Shown: piece by piece, positions 20,194 to 26,313 of the stretch
Position numbering within the stretch: position 1 is the stretch's first letter
How the letters are laid out: each line of letters starts with the position of its first letter
DNA from: an uncultured Faecalibacterium sp.
Lineage (GTDB): Bacteria; Bacillota; Clostridia; Oscillospirales; Ruminococcaceae
DNA length: 26,313 nucleotides
NCBI GenBank assembly: GCA_900551435.1
Contig: URVW01000029.1
Span: 1 to 26,313 of the forward strand
Direction of reading: 5' to 3'
The notes under the pieces: model-generated
The model's database searches: none
The model's input: only the letters and a program-made list of their open reading frames with translations
What the model was told of the DNA's origin: nothing
Position numbers and translations under genes: made by a program

Positions 20194-20271
20194 AACCCTC
20201 TCCGTCATCGCTTCGCAATGCCGCCTTTCCCGAAGGGCGAGGCCGCACGTGTAAGCGGGACGGAGAGGGTT
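20194..20271. repeat. diverged copy of the dispersed repeat, forming a bidirectional terminator
   Basis: AACCCTCTCCGTC (20194-20206) pairs perfectly with GACGGAGAGGGTT (20259-20271), followed by TTTCTT; on the minus strand a weaker T/G-rich tract follows. The first 50 nt align with the window-end repeat (26260-26309) base for base with few changes. It lies between the convergent microprotein and histidine kinase genes, so it probably ends both transcripts. Confidence 0.8.
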
Positions 20272-20281
20272 TTCTTATGAA

Positions 20282-21790
20282 CTAAGATCCCGTCATGATG
20301 AACCAGAACGTCGTGCCCTTGCCCAGCGTGCTCTGGACGCCGAAGCGGAAGCCATGCTGCTGGAAGATGGCCTTGGTGATGGAGAGGCCCAAACCGGTTC
20401 CCTGCTTGCCGGCATCGGAGCGGGAGCGGTAGTACCGGTCAAAGATATAGGGCAGGTCGTCGGCTGCGATGCCGGGGCCGTGGTCCTCGACCTCGACCCG
20501 GACGCCCTCGGCGCACTTCTGCGCCCGGAGGACGAACACGCCATCCGCGCCGATGTGGTGCATCGCATTGCCCAGCAGATTGTGCAGGGCGCGCTGCATC
20601 ATGTTCGGGTCCGCGTAAACGGGCAACTCTTCGTCCGGAAGCTCCAGCTTGAGGGTCCAGTGGTTCTGGGCGCAGACGGCATCGTACCGCTCGCTGACCT
20701 CGTCGCAGAGCTGGCCCATATCGAAGTGAACCTTCTCGCACTTTTCTGCGCCGCTCGTGACCTTGCTCAGTTCCATGACGCTGGACACCAGCGCGGTCAG
20801 GCGGTCGGCTTCATCGACGATAATGTTCATCTGCTCGTCGCGGTGGGCCTTGTCGTCGCCGGTGATGTCCCGCACCGTCTCGGCATAGCCCTTGATGAGG
20901 GTCAGCGGGGTGCGCAGGTCGTGGGAGACATTTGCCAGCAGGTCCCGCTGCATCTGGGACGCGCGCTGGACCTCCTGCGCCATGTGGTTGAAGTCCTCGG
21001 CCAAGTCGCCCAGCTCGTCGCTGCGGGTCGTCTCGACATGGACCGCGTAGTTCCCGTTTGCCACCTGACGGGCCGCGCTGGAGAGCTGCCGCAGCGGTTT
21101 GGTGAACCACTCGCTGAACAGCCATGCCGCGCTCATCGAGAACGCGAAGATGAGCGCGGCCGCTACGGGCAGCACCGTGCTCAGCACCTCGCCCGCCTCG
21201 GAGACGTGCATCAGAGTCGTGCTGACCAGCACGGTATAGGCCCCGTCGTCGGTCATCCGCCCCACGACCAGCTGATTGGACGCCGACGGCTTGGAAGCCG
21301 GCAGCACCCGGGCAAAGCTGCCGACCTCGCGGCAGTACTGCCGGACCTGACGGGCCGTGGAATAGGCCAGATCATCGTCCAGTGCGTCGGGGAAGGATTT
21401 CTGGTGCAGACTGCAATAGGAAAGATTCTCGTACTTTTTAATGGTGCGCAGCGTCGCATCGGAGATGTCCACGCAGAAGCTGCTCAGGTCGCCGCTGGAA
21501 TAGATCGTGCTGCCCAGCGTGGAAAAGAAATCGTCGTTCGTGACTTTGATGCCGCCGAACGCCCAATACGAAAGGGTCGTGCCCTCGGCGATGGCCGTGT
21601 TCATCTCTTCCACGATCATCTCGGCTTCGTCGGTCAGCTGCTTTTGGATGTGCTTCGTGTACAGCGGCTCCAGCAGCTGGGTGCTCAAAAACCAGAACAG
21701 CCCCAGCAGAAGCAGACAGATCAGGCACAAAAACCACATCAGCTGCCCCCGGATGCCGATGGAACGCCGCAATTTTTTCGGTTGCCGCAT
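20282..21790 (-). CDS. membrane sensor histidine kinase (HAMP, HisKA, HATPase)
   Basis: The protein is 502 aa from the ATG at 21790; a TTG one codon earlier is possible. GGAGGA lies just upstream, overlapping the end of the regulator gene. A first helix (about 18-37), an extracellular sensor domain of about 165 aa, and a second helix (about 205-226) are followed by a HAMP domain ending D-E-L-G-D-L-A-E-D-F-N-H-M. The HisKA box is V-S-H-D-L-R-T-P-L with phospho-acceptor H290. The ATPase has the N box N-L-L-G-N-A (N408), D-H-G-P-G-I and G-T-G-L-G-L-S-I. It phosphorylates the response regulator encoded 18 bp upstream. The signal is unknown. Confidence 0.95.
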   Translation of the reverse strand: MRQPKKLRRSIGIRGQLMWFLCLICLLLLGLFWFLSTQLLEPLYTKHIQKQLTDEAEMIVEEMNTAIAEGTTLSYWAFGGIKVTNDDFFSTLGSTIYSSGDLSSFCVDISDATLRTIKKYENLSYCSLHQKSFPDALDDDLAYSTARQVRQYCREVGSFARVLPASKPSASNQLVVGRMTDDGAYTVLVSTTLMHVSEAGEVLSTVLPVAAALIFAFSMSAAWLFSEWFTKPLRQLSSAARQVANGNYAVHVETTRSDELGDLAEDFNHMAQEVQRASQMQRDLLANVSHDLRTPLTLIKGYAETVRDITGDDKAHRDEQMNIIVDEADRLTALVSSVMELSKVTSGAEKCEKVHFDMGQLCDEVSERYDAVCAQNHWTLKLELPDEELPVYADPNMMQRALHNLLGNAMHHIGADGVFVLRAQKCAEGVRVEVEDHGPGIAADDLPYIFDRYYRSRSDAGKQGTGLGLSITKAIFQQHGFRFGVQSTLGKGTTFWFIMTGS

Positions 21791-21808
21791 CAACTGCGTT
21801 CCTCCGTT

Positions 21809-22495
21809 TTAACGGGCTGCATCGGGGTCGAACTTATAGCCGATGCCCCAGACGGTCGCGATGTAGCCGCGGCACGGCCCCAGATGGCCCCGCAGCATCT
21901 TGACATGGGTATCCACGGTGCGGTCCTCGCCAAAATAGTCGTAGTTCCACACTTTTTGCAGGATCTTTTCGCGGCTGAGGGCGATGCCCTTGTTCGACGC
22001 CAGAAAGACCAGCAGGTCAAATTCCTTGGGCGTCAGGCTGATCTCTTCGCCGCTCACGCGGACCGTGTGGCTGGCCGTGTCGATGGTCAGTTCGCCGAAG
22101 GTCATGGTGCTGTCGGATGCATCGCTGCGGGGCATGGTGCGGTTGAGCACCGCCTTGACGCGGGCCACCAGCTCCCGGGGAGAGAACGGCTTGACCACAT
22201 AGTCGTCAGCGCCGCCTTCCAGACCCGCCAGCTTGTCGTATTCCTCGCCGCGCGCAGTCAGGATGATGACCGGCGTGTTGATATGGCGGGTGCGCATCTC
22301 CCGCAGACAGGTCATGCCGTCCATGAACGGCATCATGACATCCAGAATGACCAGATCGAACCCGCCGCCGCTCAGCAGAGAAAGCGCCGCCGAGCCGTCG
22401 CCCGCTTCCTCGCAGACATAGCCCGCATACTGCAAATGCTCCCGGATCAGCTCCCGGATCCGAGGTTCATCATCAACGATCAGAATTTTTGCCAT
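21809..22495 (-). CDS. OmpR/PhoB-family response regulator
   Basis: The protein is 228 aa. The receiver domain (1-120) has D8/D9, the phospho-acceptor D52 in L-V-I-L-D-V-M-M-P, T80 and K102 in V-K-P-F. The winged-helix DNA-binding domain (about 130-225) has the usual L-T-P-K-E-F-D-L-L and the closing V-W-G-I-G-Y-K-F. The ATG follows AAGGAGGGAG. It is the first gene of an operon with the histidine kinase. Direct repeats at its promoter suggest it regulates itself. The target genes are unknown. Confidence 0.96.
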   Translation of the reverse strand: MAKILIVDDEPRIRELIREHLQYAGYVCEEAGDGSAALSLLSGGGFDLVILDVMMPFMDGMTCLREMRTRHINTPVIILTARGEEYDKLAGLEGGADDYVVKPFSPRELVARVKAVLNRTMPRSDASDSTMTFGELTIDTASHTVRVSGEEISLTPKEFDLLVFLASNKGIALSREKILQKVWNYDYFGEDRTVDTHVKMLRGHLGPCRGYIATVWGIGYKFDPDAAR

Positions 22496-22539
22496 CAGTG
22501 GCTCCCTCCTTACGCAAAACAGTCCTTTGGTTTTAGGTT

Positions 22540-22577
22540 ATCATACAGCGAAGTTTGGAAATTTCTGTGAAGTTTGG
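22540..22577 (-). promoter_or_regulatory. promoter of the two-component operon with direct repeats
   Basis: On the minus strand TATGAT (22545-22540) serves as -10, with a poor -35 (ACAGAA, 22568-22563). The 9-mer CCAAACTTC occurs twice (22558-22550 and 22577-22569), 19 bp apart, one copy inside the spacer and one just upstream of the -35. Direct repeats are typical of OmpR-type binding sites. Confidence 0.45.
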
Positions 22578-22586
22578 GTGAATGCT

Positions 22587-22685
22587 TTGGAAAATCCCGT
22601 CTCTTTCAGTATACCACAATGCCGCAGGACAATCCAAACCAAATTTCGTCCCTCTCCGGCCCCGGAACGCCCCTTCCGGCTTTTC
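22587..22685 (+). promoter_or_regulatory. possible second promoter and hairpin ahead of the glycosyltransferase
   Basis: TTGGAA (22587-22592) and TATACC (22610-22615) are 17 bp apart. CCGGAA (22662-22667) pairs with TTCCGG (22674-22679), followed by CTTTTCTT. Together they could make a short leader RNA of about 65 nt that ends before the main promoter. This is speculative. Confidence 0.25.
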
Positions 22686-22715
22686 TTGACAAGTCCCTCG
22701 CCGCTTTGCTATATT
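22686..22715 (+). promoter_or_regulatory. sigma-A promoter of the glycosyltransferase gene
   Basis: A perfect TTGACA (22686-22691) and TATATT (22710-22715) are 18 bp apart. The leader to the ATG at 22758 is about 36 nt. Confidence 0.7.
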
Positions 22716-22757
22716 TTTATTGGAAGCCCCTATCTTTTTTCGAAAGGAAGCGCCGCG

Positions 22758-23516
22758 ATGAGCATTCCCAAAACGCTCCACTACTGCTGGTTTGGCGGGA
22801 ACCCCAAACCGGAAAAAGTCCTCGCCTGTATCGAAAGCTGGAAGAAGTTCTGTCCGGACTACGAGATCATCGAGTGGAACGAGCAGAACTACGACTGCTC
22901 CCGGGCGCTTTACACCAAACAGGCGCTGGAACGGAAACAGTGGGCCTTTGTGACCGACTACGCCCGCCTTGAAATTTTGTACCAGCACGGCGGCATTTAT
23001 GTGGATACCGACGTCGAGCTGATCCGCCCGCTGGACGACCTTTTGCAGTACGATGCCTTTTTCGGCTTCCAGAATAATAATCAGGTGGCCAGCGGGCTTG
23101 GCTGCGGAGCGCGCAAGGGCCACCCGCTCCTGCTGGAACTGCTGAAGGACTACGACCGGCCTTTCATCATGGAGAACGGGATGGAGGACCACGGAAACTG
23201 TCCCGGCCGCAACACCGAAACACTGGTCCGGCTGGGCCTTCGCGCCGACGGGACCCGCCAGACGCTGGCCGATGCCGAATTTTTCCCGGTCGATTACTTC
23301 TGCCCGATGAACTTCACCACCGGAAAGCTCACCATCACGCCCAACACCTACTCCATCCACCACTTCCATTCCAGCGCCATGAGCAAGATGGAGCGCTTCG
23401 ATGCCACGGTGGTAGAACGGCTGCTGGGGCCGACGCTGTTCCACAAGGTCTACCGCCCGGTCCGGCGCTGGCTCGGGATGCAGCGGCTCAAGCTGGCTCT
23501 AAAATTCAAATCATGA
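22758..23516 (+). CDS. GT32-type glycosyltransferase (Gly_transf_sug/OCH1-like)
   Basis: The protein is 252 aa. The ATG at 22758 follows AAAGGAAG; the upstream open frame lies over the promoter. It begins I-P-K-T-L-H-Y-C-W-F-G-G, typical of the family, and has D-Y-A-R-L-E-I-L-Y-Q-H-G-G-I-Y-V-D-T-D (67-85), with the metal-binding D-x-D at D83-D85. Such enzymes transfer a sugar from a nucleotide sugar to cell-surface glycans or glycolipids. No transmembrane segment is seen, so it should act on the cytoplasmic side. It has its own promoter and terminator and no glycan cluster around it, although a flippase is in the window. Confidence 0.92.
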   Translation: MSIPKTLHYCWFGGNPKPEKVLACIESWKKFCPDYEIIEWNEQNYDCSRALYTKQALERKQWAFVTDYARLEILYQHGGIYVDTDVELIRPLDDLLQYDAFFGFQNNNQVASGLGCGARKGHPLLLELLKDYDRPFIMENGMEDHGNCPGRNTETLVRLGLRADGTRQTLADAEFFPVDYFCPMNFTTGKLTITPNTYSIHHFHSSAMSKMERFDATVVERLLGPTLFHKVYRPVRRWLGMQRLKLALKFKS

Positions 23517-23522
23517 TCCCCG

Positions 23523-23556
23523 GCGGCTGTTCTGCAACAGGAACAGCCGCTTTTGT
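23523..23556 (+). terminator. rho-independent terminator of the glycosyltransferase gene
   Basis: GCGGCTGTTC (23523-23532) pairs perfectly with GAACAGCCGC (23541-23550) around an 8-nt loop, followed by TTTTGTCTT. It lies 6 bp after the stop. Confidence 0.88.
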
Positions 23557-23582
23557 CTTGCTTGCGCTTTTTGGCGCAGTTG

Positions 23583-23591
23583 TGCTATACT
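23583..23591 (+). promoter_or_regulatory. extended -10 promoter of the beta-propeller gene
   Basis: TGC followed by TATACT (23586-23591) gives an extended -10. The -35 is weak (TTGCGC at 18 bp). The leader to the ATG at 23643 is about 45 nt. Confidence 0.5.
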
Positions 23592-23642
23592 GAAACGATA
23601 TCAGAGACTTTACTTCTTCAGAAACACGAAGGGAATTCATCC

Positions 23643-24938
23643 ATGCGGATCGGACTTGTTGAACTTCTGCTCATCCTGCTCATCGCGGCGCTGACCATCG
23701 GGCCGAGCGCCGCGCTCTGGGTCGAGCGCTGGATGCGGCGCGCCCAAAAGACTTCAGCCGCAGCGGCACGGCGGCGGGCCGCACAGGAAGCCCAGCGGGC
23801 TGCTGAACGGGAAGCCGTGCTCCAGCGCTTTCAGGTGCTGAGCCTTGTCTTTGCCCTCGCGGCAACGGCGGCGCTGGTCTGGGCGCTCGTTCTGCGGCCC
23901 ATCGACCCCGACGCCCAGCCCTACACCGCGCCGGACCTCCGGCAGACGACCAGCGCCCGCCAGAGCGAAACCGCCGGAGAGCTGGCGCTCGATTCCTTTG
24001 AAAACGTCTCCTGCATCCGGGTGCGGGAGGATTGGGTCTATGCAGCGGTCCGGTCCAGCAAGACCGAAAGCGCCCTTGTGCGGCTCCGCGAGGACGGCAG
24101 CGGCCTTGCGTCCATCCTGACGCTGGACGGCGAGATCACCAGCTTCGACTTTGCCTCCGATGGAAGCATCTGGTTCACGGCTCTTTCGGGCGAGAGCGGG
24201 GCGCTCTACCGCGCCGACTACGACGGCTGGGGTGCGACGACTCAGCAGGTCGTGACCCAGATCGACGGTTCCGCCCTGCATTGTCCCTCGGCGGTGGTTG
24301 TGGGCGCGGACGATGCCGTGTATTTCACCGATACCGCCGCCGTCAGCCCCAAACACGGGCTGGAAAGCGCTCTGCGCACCGCCTTGATCGCCCATACGGC
24401 CACCGGCAGCGTCTATGTGTATGACCCCGCTGCCCGGACCGTACAGCAGGTGCTCGGCGGCATCGCGGGGGCTTCCGGGCTGGCGCTCTCGCCGGATGGG
24501 ACCGCGCTCTATGTATCGGACCTCGGGAACCGCTGCATCTGGAGCATGGACCCCCGTGCGCGGGAACTGACCGCCGGGGGCAAGCACTGTGTGAGCGCAT
24601 TCGCGGGGCTGCCCGGATATCCGGCTTCGCTGGCGATGGACACCGACGGCACGCTCTACATCAGCTACCGCTGGGCACGCAGCAGCTGGCTGGAAGACCA
24701 CGCTTCTGCCACAGTCCTGCGGGGCGCGGCGCTCCGCCTGAGTCAGGCCATGCAGGAAAATCTCTTCTCTCTGCCGTCGGACGCCCCCGCCGTGGAAGCG
24801 GTCCGCATCACAGACGGCAGCTGGCAGCTGACCCTTTCCGGAAAAGGACTGGGCAGCATGACCGCCGTCTGCCCGTCCGGCAGCCGGGTGTATCTGGCCG
24901 CCGCGGGCGAAAAAGCGCTGCACTGGGCAAAGATTTGA
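23643..24938 (+). CDS. membrane-anchored beta-propeller protein (SMP-30/strictosidine synthase-like) with TatA-like N-terminus
   Basis: The protein is 431 aa from the ATG at 23643; GAAGGGA lies upstream. Residues 3-26 form a helix with E7 and a G20-P21 hinge, then a long basic amphipathic Ala/Arg stretch (to about 63), which looks like the start of TatA. A second helix lies at about 66-85. From about 115 on, the chain is a beta-propeller with repeated blade motifs such as D-G-S-I-W-F-T, D-A-V-Y-F-T-D-T, S-G-L-A-L-S-P-D-G-T-A-L-Y-V-S-D and M-D-T-D-G-T-L-Y-I-S. D-A-V-Y-F-T-D followed by G-S-V-Y-V-Y-D resembles the strictosidine synthase/APMAP group. The propeller should lie outside the cell. 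Enzyme activity is unknown. The YwlG gene follows 36 bp later. Confidence 0.75.
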   Translation: MRIGLVELLLILLIAALTIGPSAALWVERWMRRAQKTSAAAARRRAAQEAQRAAEREAVLQRFQVLSLVFALAATAALVWALVLRPIDPDAQPYTAPDLRQTTSARQSETAGELALDSFENVSCIRVREDWVYAAVRSSKTESALVRLREDGSGLASILTLDGEITSFDFASDGSIWFTALSGESGALYRADYDGWGATTQQVVTQIDGSALHCPSAVVVGADDAVYFTDTAAVSPKHGLESALRTALIAHTATGSVYVYDPAARTVQQVLGGIAGASGLALSPDGTALYVSDLGNRCIWSMDPRARELTAGGKHCVSAFAGLPGYPASLAMDTDGTLYISYRWARSSWLEDHASATVLRGAALRLSQAMQENLFSLPSDAPAVEAVRITDGSWQLTLSGKGLGSMTAVCPSGSRVYLAAAGEKALHWAKI

Positions 24939-24974
24939 CCCTTTTCAGAGGGAAAAAGATAGAGGTGTTTTGAA

Positions 24975-25535
24975 ATGACCGAAGCATTCAAACAGCAGAT
25001 CACGAACGAAGCCCGTCAGGCCGTGACGGAGCTGTTGGAACAGGCGAAACTGCGCAAAGGCGATGTTTTTGTCGTCGGCTGCTCGTCCAGCGAGATCGTG
25101 GGCGGACACATCGGCAAGGACAGCAGCTTGGAAGCCGCACAGGCCGTCTATGCCGGCATCGCGCCGGTGCTGGCCGAGCACGGCATCTGGCTGGCCGCAC
25201 AGTGCTGTGAGCATCTGAACCGCGCCATCATCCTCGAGCGGGAAGCCGCCGAGCGGTATGGCTGGGAGGAAGTCTGCGTCGTGCCCCGCCCCCATGCGGG
25301 CGGCAGCTGGGCCACCACCTGCTGGAAGCAGTTCCATGAGCCGGTGGCCGTCGAGGAGATCCGCGCCCATGCGGGCATCGACATCGGCGGGACCCTCATC
25401 GGGATGCACCTGCGCCGGGTGGCCGTGCCGGTCCGGCTGAGCCTTTCCAAAATTGGCGAAGCAAACATTCTCTGCGCCCGCACCCGCCCGAAGCTCATCG
25501 GCGGCGAGCGCGCCAAGTATACCGAGGAGGATTGA
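24975..25535 (+). CDS. YwlG/UPF0340 family protein
   Basis: The protein is 186 aa, the family's usual length, and soluble. Conserved blocks are visible: V-V-G-C-S-S-S-E-I-V-G-G-H-I-G, A-A-Q-C-C-E-H-L-N-R-A, V-P-H/R-x-H-A-G-G-S and the closing region I-G-M-H-L-R-R-V-A-V-P-V. These match the TIGR01440/UPF0340 proteins (YwlG in Bacillus), whose function is not established. The ATG follows AGAGGTG. It lies 36 bp after the beta-propeller gene and 5 bp before the YggS gene, so it is in the same operon. Confidence 0.92.
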   Translation: MTEAFKQQITNEARQAVTELLEQAKLRKGDVFVVGCSSSEIVGGHIGKDSSLEAAQAVYAGIAPVLAEHGIWLAAQCCEHLNRAIILEREAAERYGWEEVCVVPRPHAGGSWATTCWKQFHEPVAVEEIRAHAGIDIGGTLIGMHLRRVAVPVRLSLSKIGEANILCARTRPKLIGGERAKYTEED

Positions 25536-25540
25536 CCTTT

Positions 25541-26260
25541 ATGGCTGAAAAAACGCTGGAAGAGATGCGGGAAGCGGTCGCCGCGATCCGCGAAAAAATG
25601 GCCGCTGCCGCCCGGGAAGCCGGACGTGACCCTGCCGAAGTGCAGCTGTGCGCCGCCTGCAAGACCCGTACGGCGGAGACGGTCGCGGCCAGTGCCGCCC
25701 TGCCCATCGATGTTTTTGGCGAGAACCATGTGCAGGAGCTTTGCGCCAACTTCGACGCCGGAGCCTACTGCGGCAAGCCCAGCCACTTCATCGGGCATCT
25801 GCAGACCAATAAAATCAAAAAAGTTCTGGGCCGCGCCAGCCTGATCCAGAGCGTGGACAGCGAGCATCTGCTTGCCGCCATCGAAAAGGAAGCCGCCAAG
25901 GCGGGCCTTGTCCAGAACGTTCTGCTGGAAGTGAACATCGGCGGCGAAGCGTCGAAATCCGGCGTTTCGCCGGAACAGCTCTGGCCGCTGCTGGACGCTG
26001 CCGCCGCGCAGGAGCACATCTGTGTCTGCGGCCTGATGGCGATCCCGCCTGTCAACGATGACGACGCCCAGAACCGCGCCTATCTCGCCGCCGTGCACAA
26101 ACTGTTCGTTCAGGCCGGAGAGCGCGGCTATGCCAACGTAAAGATGGAGACGCTCTCCATGGGCATGAGCGGCGACTTCGAGAACGCCATCCGCGAGGGA
26201 GCCACCCTCGTCCGCATCGGAACCGCCATCTACGGCGAACGGGACTATTCGAAAAAATAA
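25541..26260 (+). CDS. YggS/YlmE-family pyridoxal phosphate homeostasis protein
   Basis: The protein is 239 aa. It is a single-domain alanine-racemase-like barrel that binds PLP without known catalysis and keeps free PLP and amino acid pools in balance. The Schiff-base lysine is K41 in C-A-A-C-K-T-R. Other family blocks are F-G-E-N-H-V-Q-E (with N), H-F-I-G-H-L-Q-T-N-K, L-M-A-I-P-P, and L-S-M-G-M-S-G-D-F-E-N-A-I-x-E-G-A-T-L-V-R-I-G-T-A-I-Y-G. The ATG at 25541 follows AGGAGG at 25525-25530; an in-frame TTG at 25532 is too close to it. It is the last gene of the operon seen here. In many Firmicutes it starts a ylm division cluster; the next gene is outside the window. Confidence 0.96.
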   Translation: MAEKTLEEMREAVAAIREKMAAAAREAGRDPAEVQLCAACKTRTAETVAASAALPIDVFGENHVQELCANFDAGAYCGKPSHFIGHLQTNKIKKVLGRASLIQSVDSEHLLAAIEKEAAKAGLVQNVLLEVNIGGEASKSGVSPEQLWPLLDAAAAQEHICVCGLMAIPPVNDDDAQNRAYLAAVHKLFVQAGERGYANVKMETLSMGMSGDFENAIREGATLVRIGTAIYGERDYSKK

Positions 26261-26313
26261 ACCTCTCCGTCAATGCTTCGCATTGCCACCTCTCCTGATA
26301 GGAGAGGCCTTGG
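26260..26313. repeat. dispersed hairpin repeat, inverted exact copy of 7841-7894
   Basis: All 54 nt are the exact reverse complement of 7841-7894, and the copy begins on the last base of the YggS stop codon. It contains the CAATGC/GCATTG and CCTCTCCT/AGGAGAGG hairpins. It continues to the window edge, so the element is probably longer. It may act as the end signal of the operon. Confidence 0.9.

Noticed and set aside
20354..22570. 738-codon open frame on the plus strand
   Set aside because: It is antisense to both the histidine kinase and the response regulator, which have unmistakable motifs.

Overview
The window looks like chromosome of a GC-rich gut Firmicute of the Oscillospiraceae (Ruminococcaceae), most probably Faecalibacterium or a close relative. 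The reasons are strong AGGAGG-type ribosome sites, sigma-A type promoters, a SpoIIE homologue, an AbrB-type regulator with a four-cysteine tail, YwlG/YlmE-type housekeeping genes, and a dispersed hairpin repeat of a kind I associate with Faecalibacterium. The genus is an inference from recall, not from a search.

Layout. 1-1190: the 5' end of a GPH-type sugar transporter (minus) diverges from an AraC-family regulator (plus), a typical sugar-uptake control unit. 1285-1681: a 5'-truncated tyrosine recombinase lies beside a tRNA with a CAU anticodon, apparently the scar of an integrated element. 1761-7734: a small membrane-anchored protein (minus), then a membrane protein overlapping a GHL10/YngK-like glycoside hydrolase, and a tightly packed run of lipoprotein, EamA transporter, YgjP-like metallopeptidase and Wzx-like flippase. 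7763-7894: a repeat element. 8006-9345: an AbrB-type regulator and an alpha/beta hydrolase in one operon (minus).

9479-14906 is the most distinctive part. Two tandem paralogous modular lipoproteins (840 and 907 aa, minus) lie behind a promoter whose -35/-10 spacer contains an uninterrupted run of ten G:C pairs. This is the expected architecture of a phase-variable (slipped-strand) promoter for surface proteins. A hairpin terminator separates the two genes, and a palindromic operator-like site lies between this promoter and the divergent gltX promoter.

15070-20181: gltX, spoIIE, an intracellular CE8 pectinesterase and a 51-aa membrane microprotein (plus). 20194-20271: a diverged copy of the repeat acting as a terminator between convergent genes. 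20282-22577: an OmpR-type response regulator and HAMP histidine kinase operon (minus) with direct repeats at its promoter. 22686-26260: a GT32-type glycosyltransferase, a membrane-anchored beta-propeller protein with a TatA-like first helix, a YwlG/UPF0340 protein and the YggS/YlmE PLP-homeostasis protein (plus). The window ends in a 54-nt inverted exact copy of the repeat at 7841-7894.

No rRNA genes, CRISPR arrays or intact mobile elements were seen. No gene-free stretch exceeds about 275 bp; the longest are 7735-8005 (repeat plus terminator), 9206-9478 (promoter, leader and terminator), 14812-15069 (divergent promoters) and 22496-22757 (divergent promoters).
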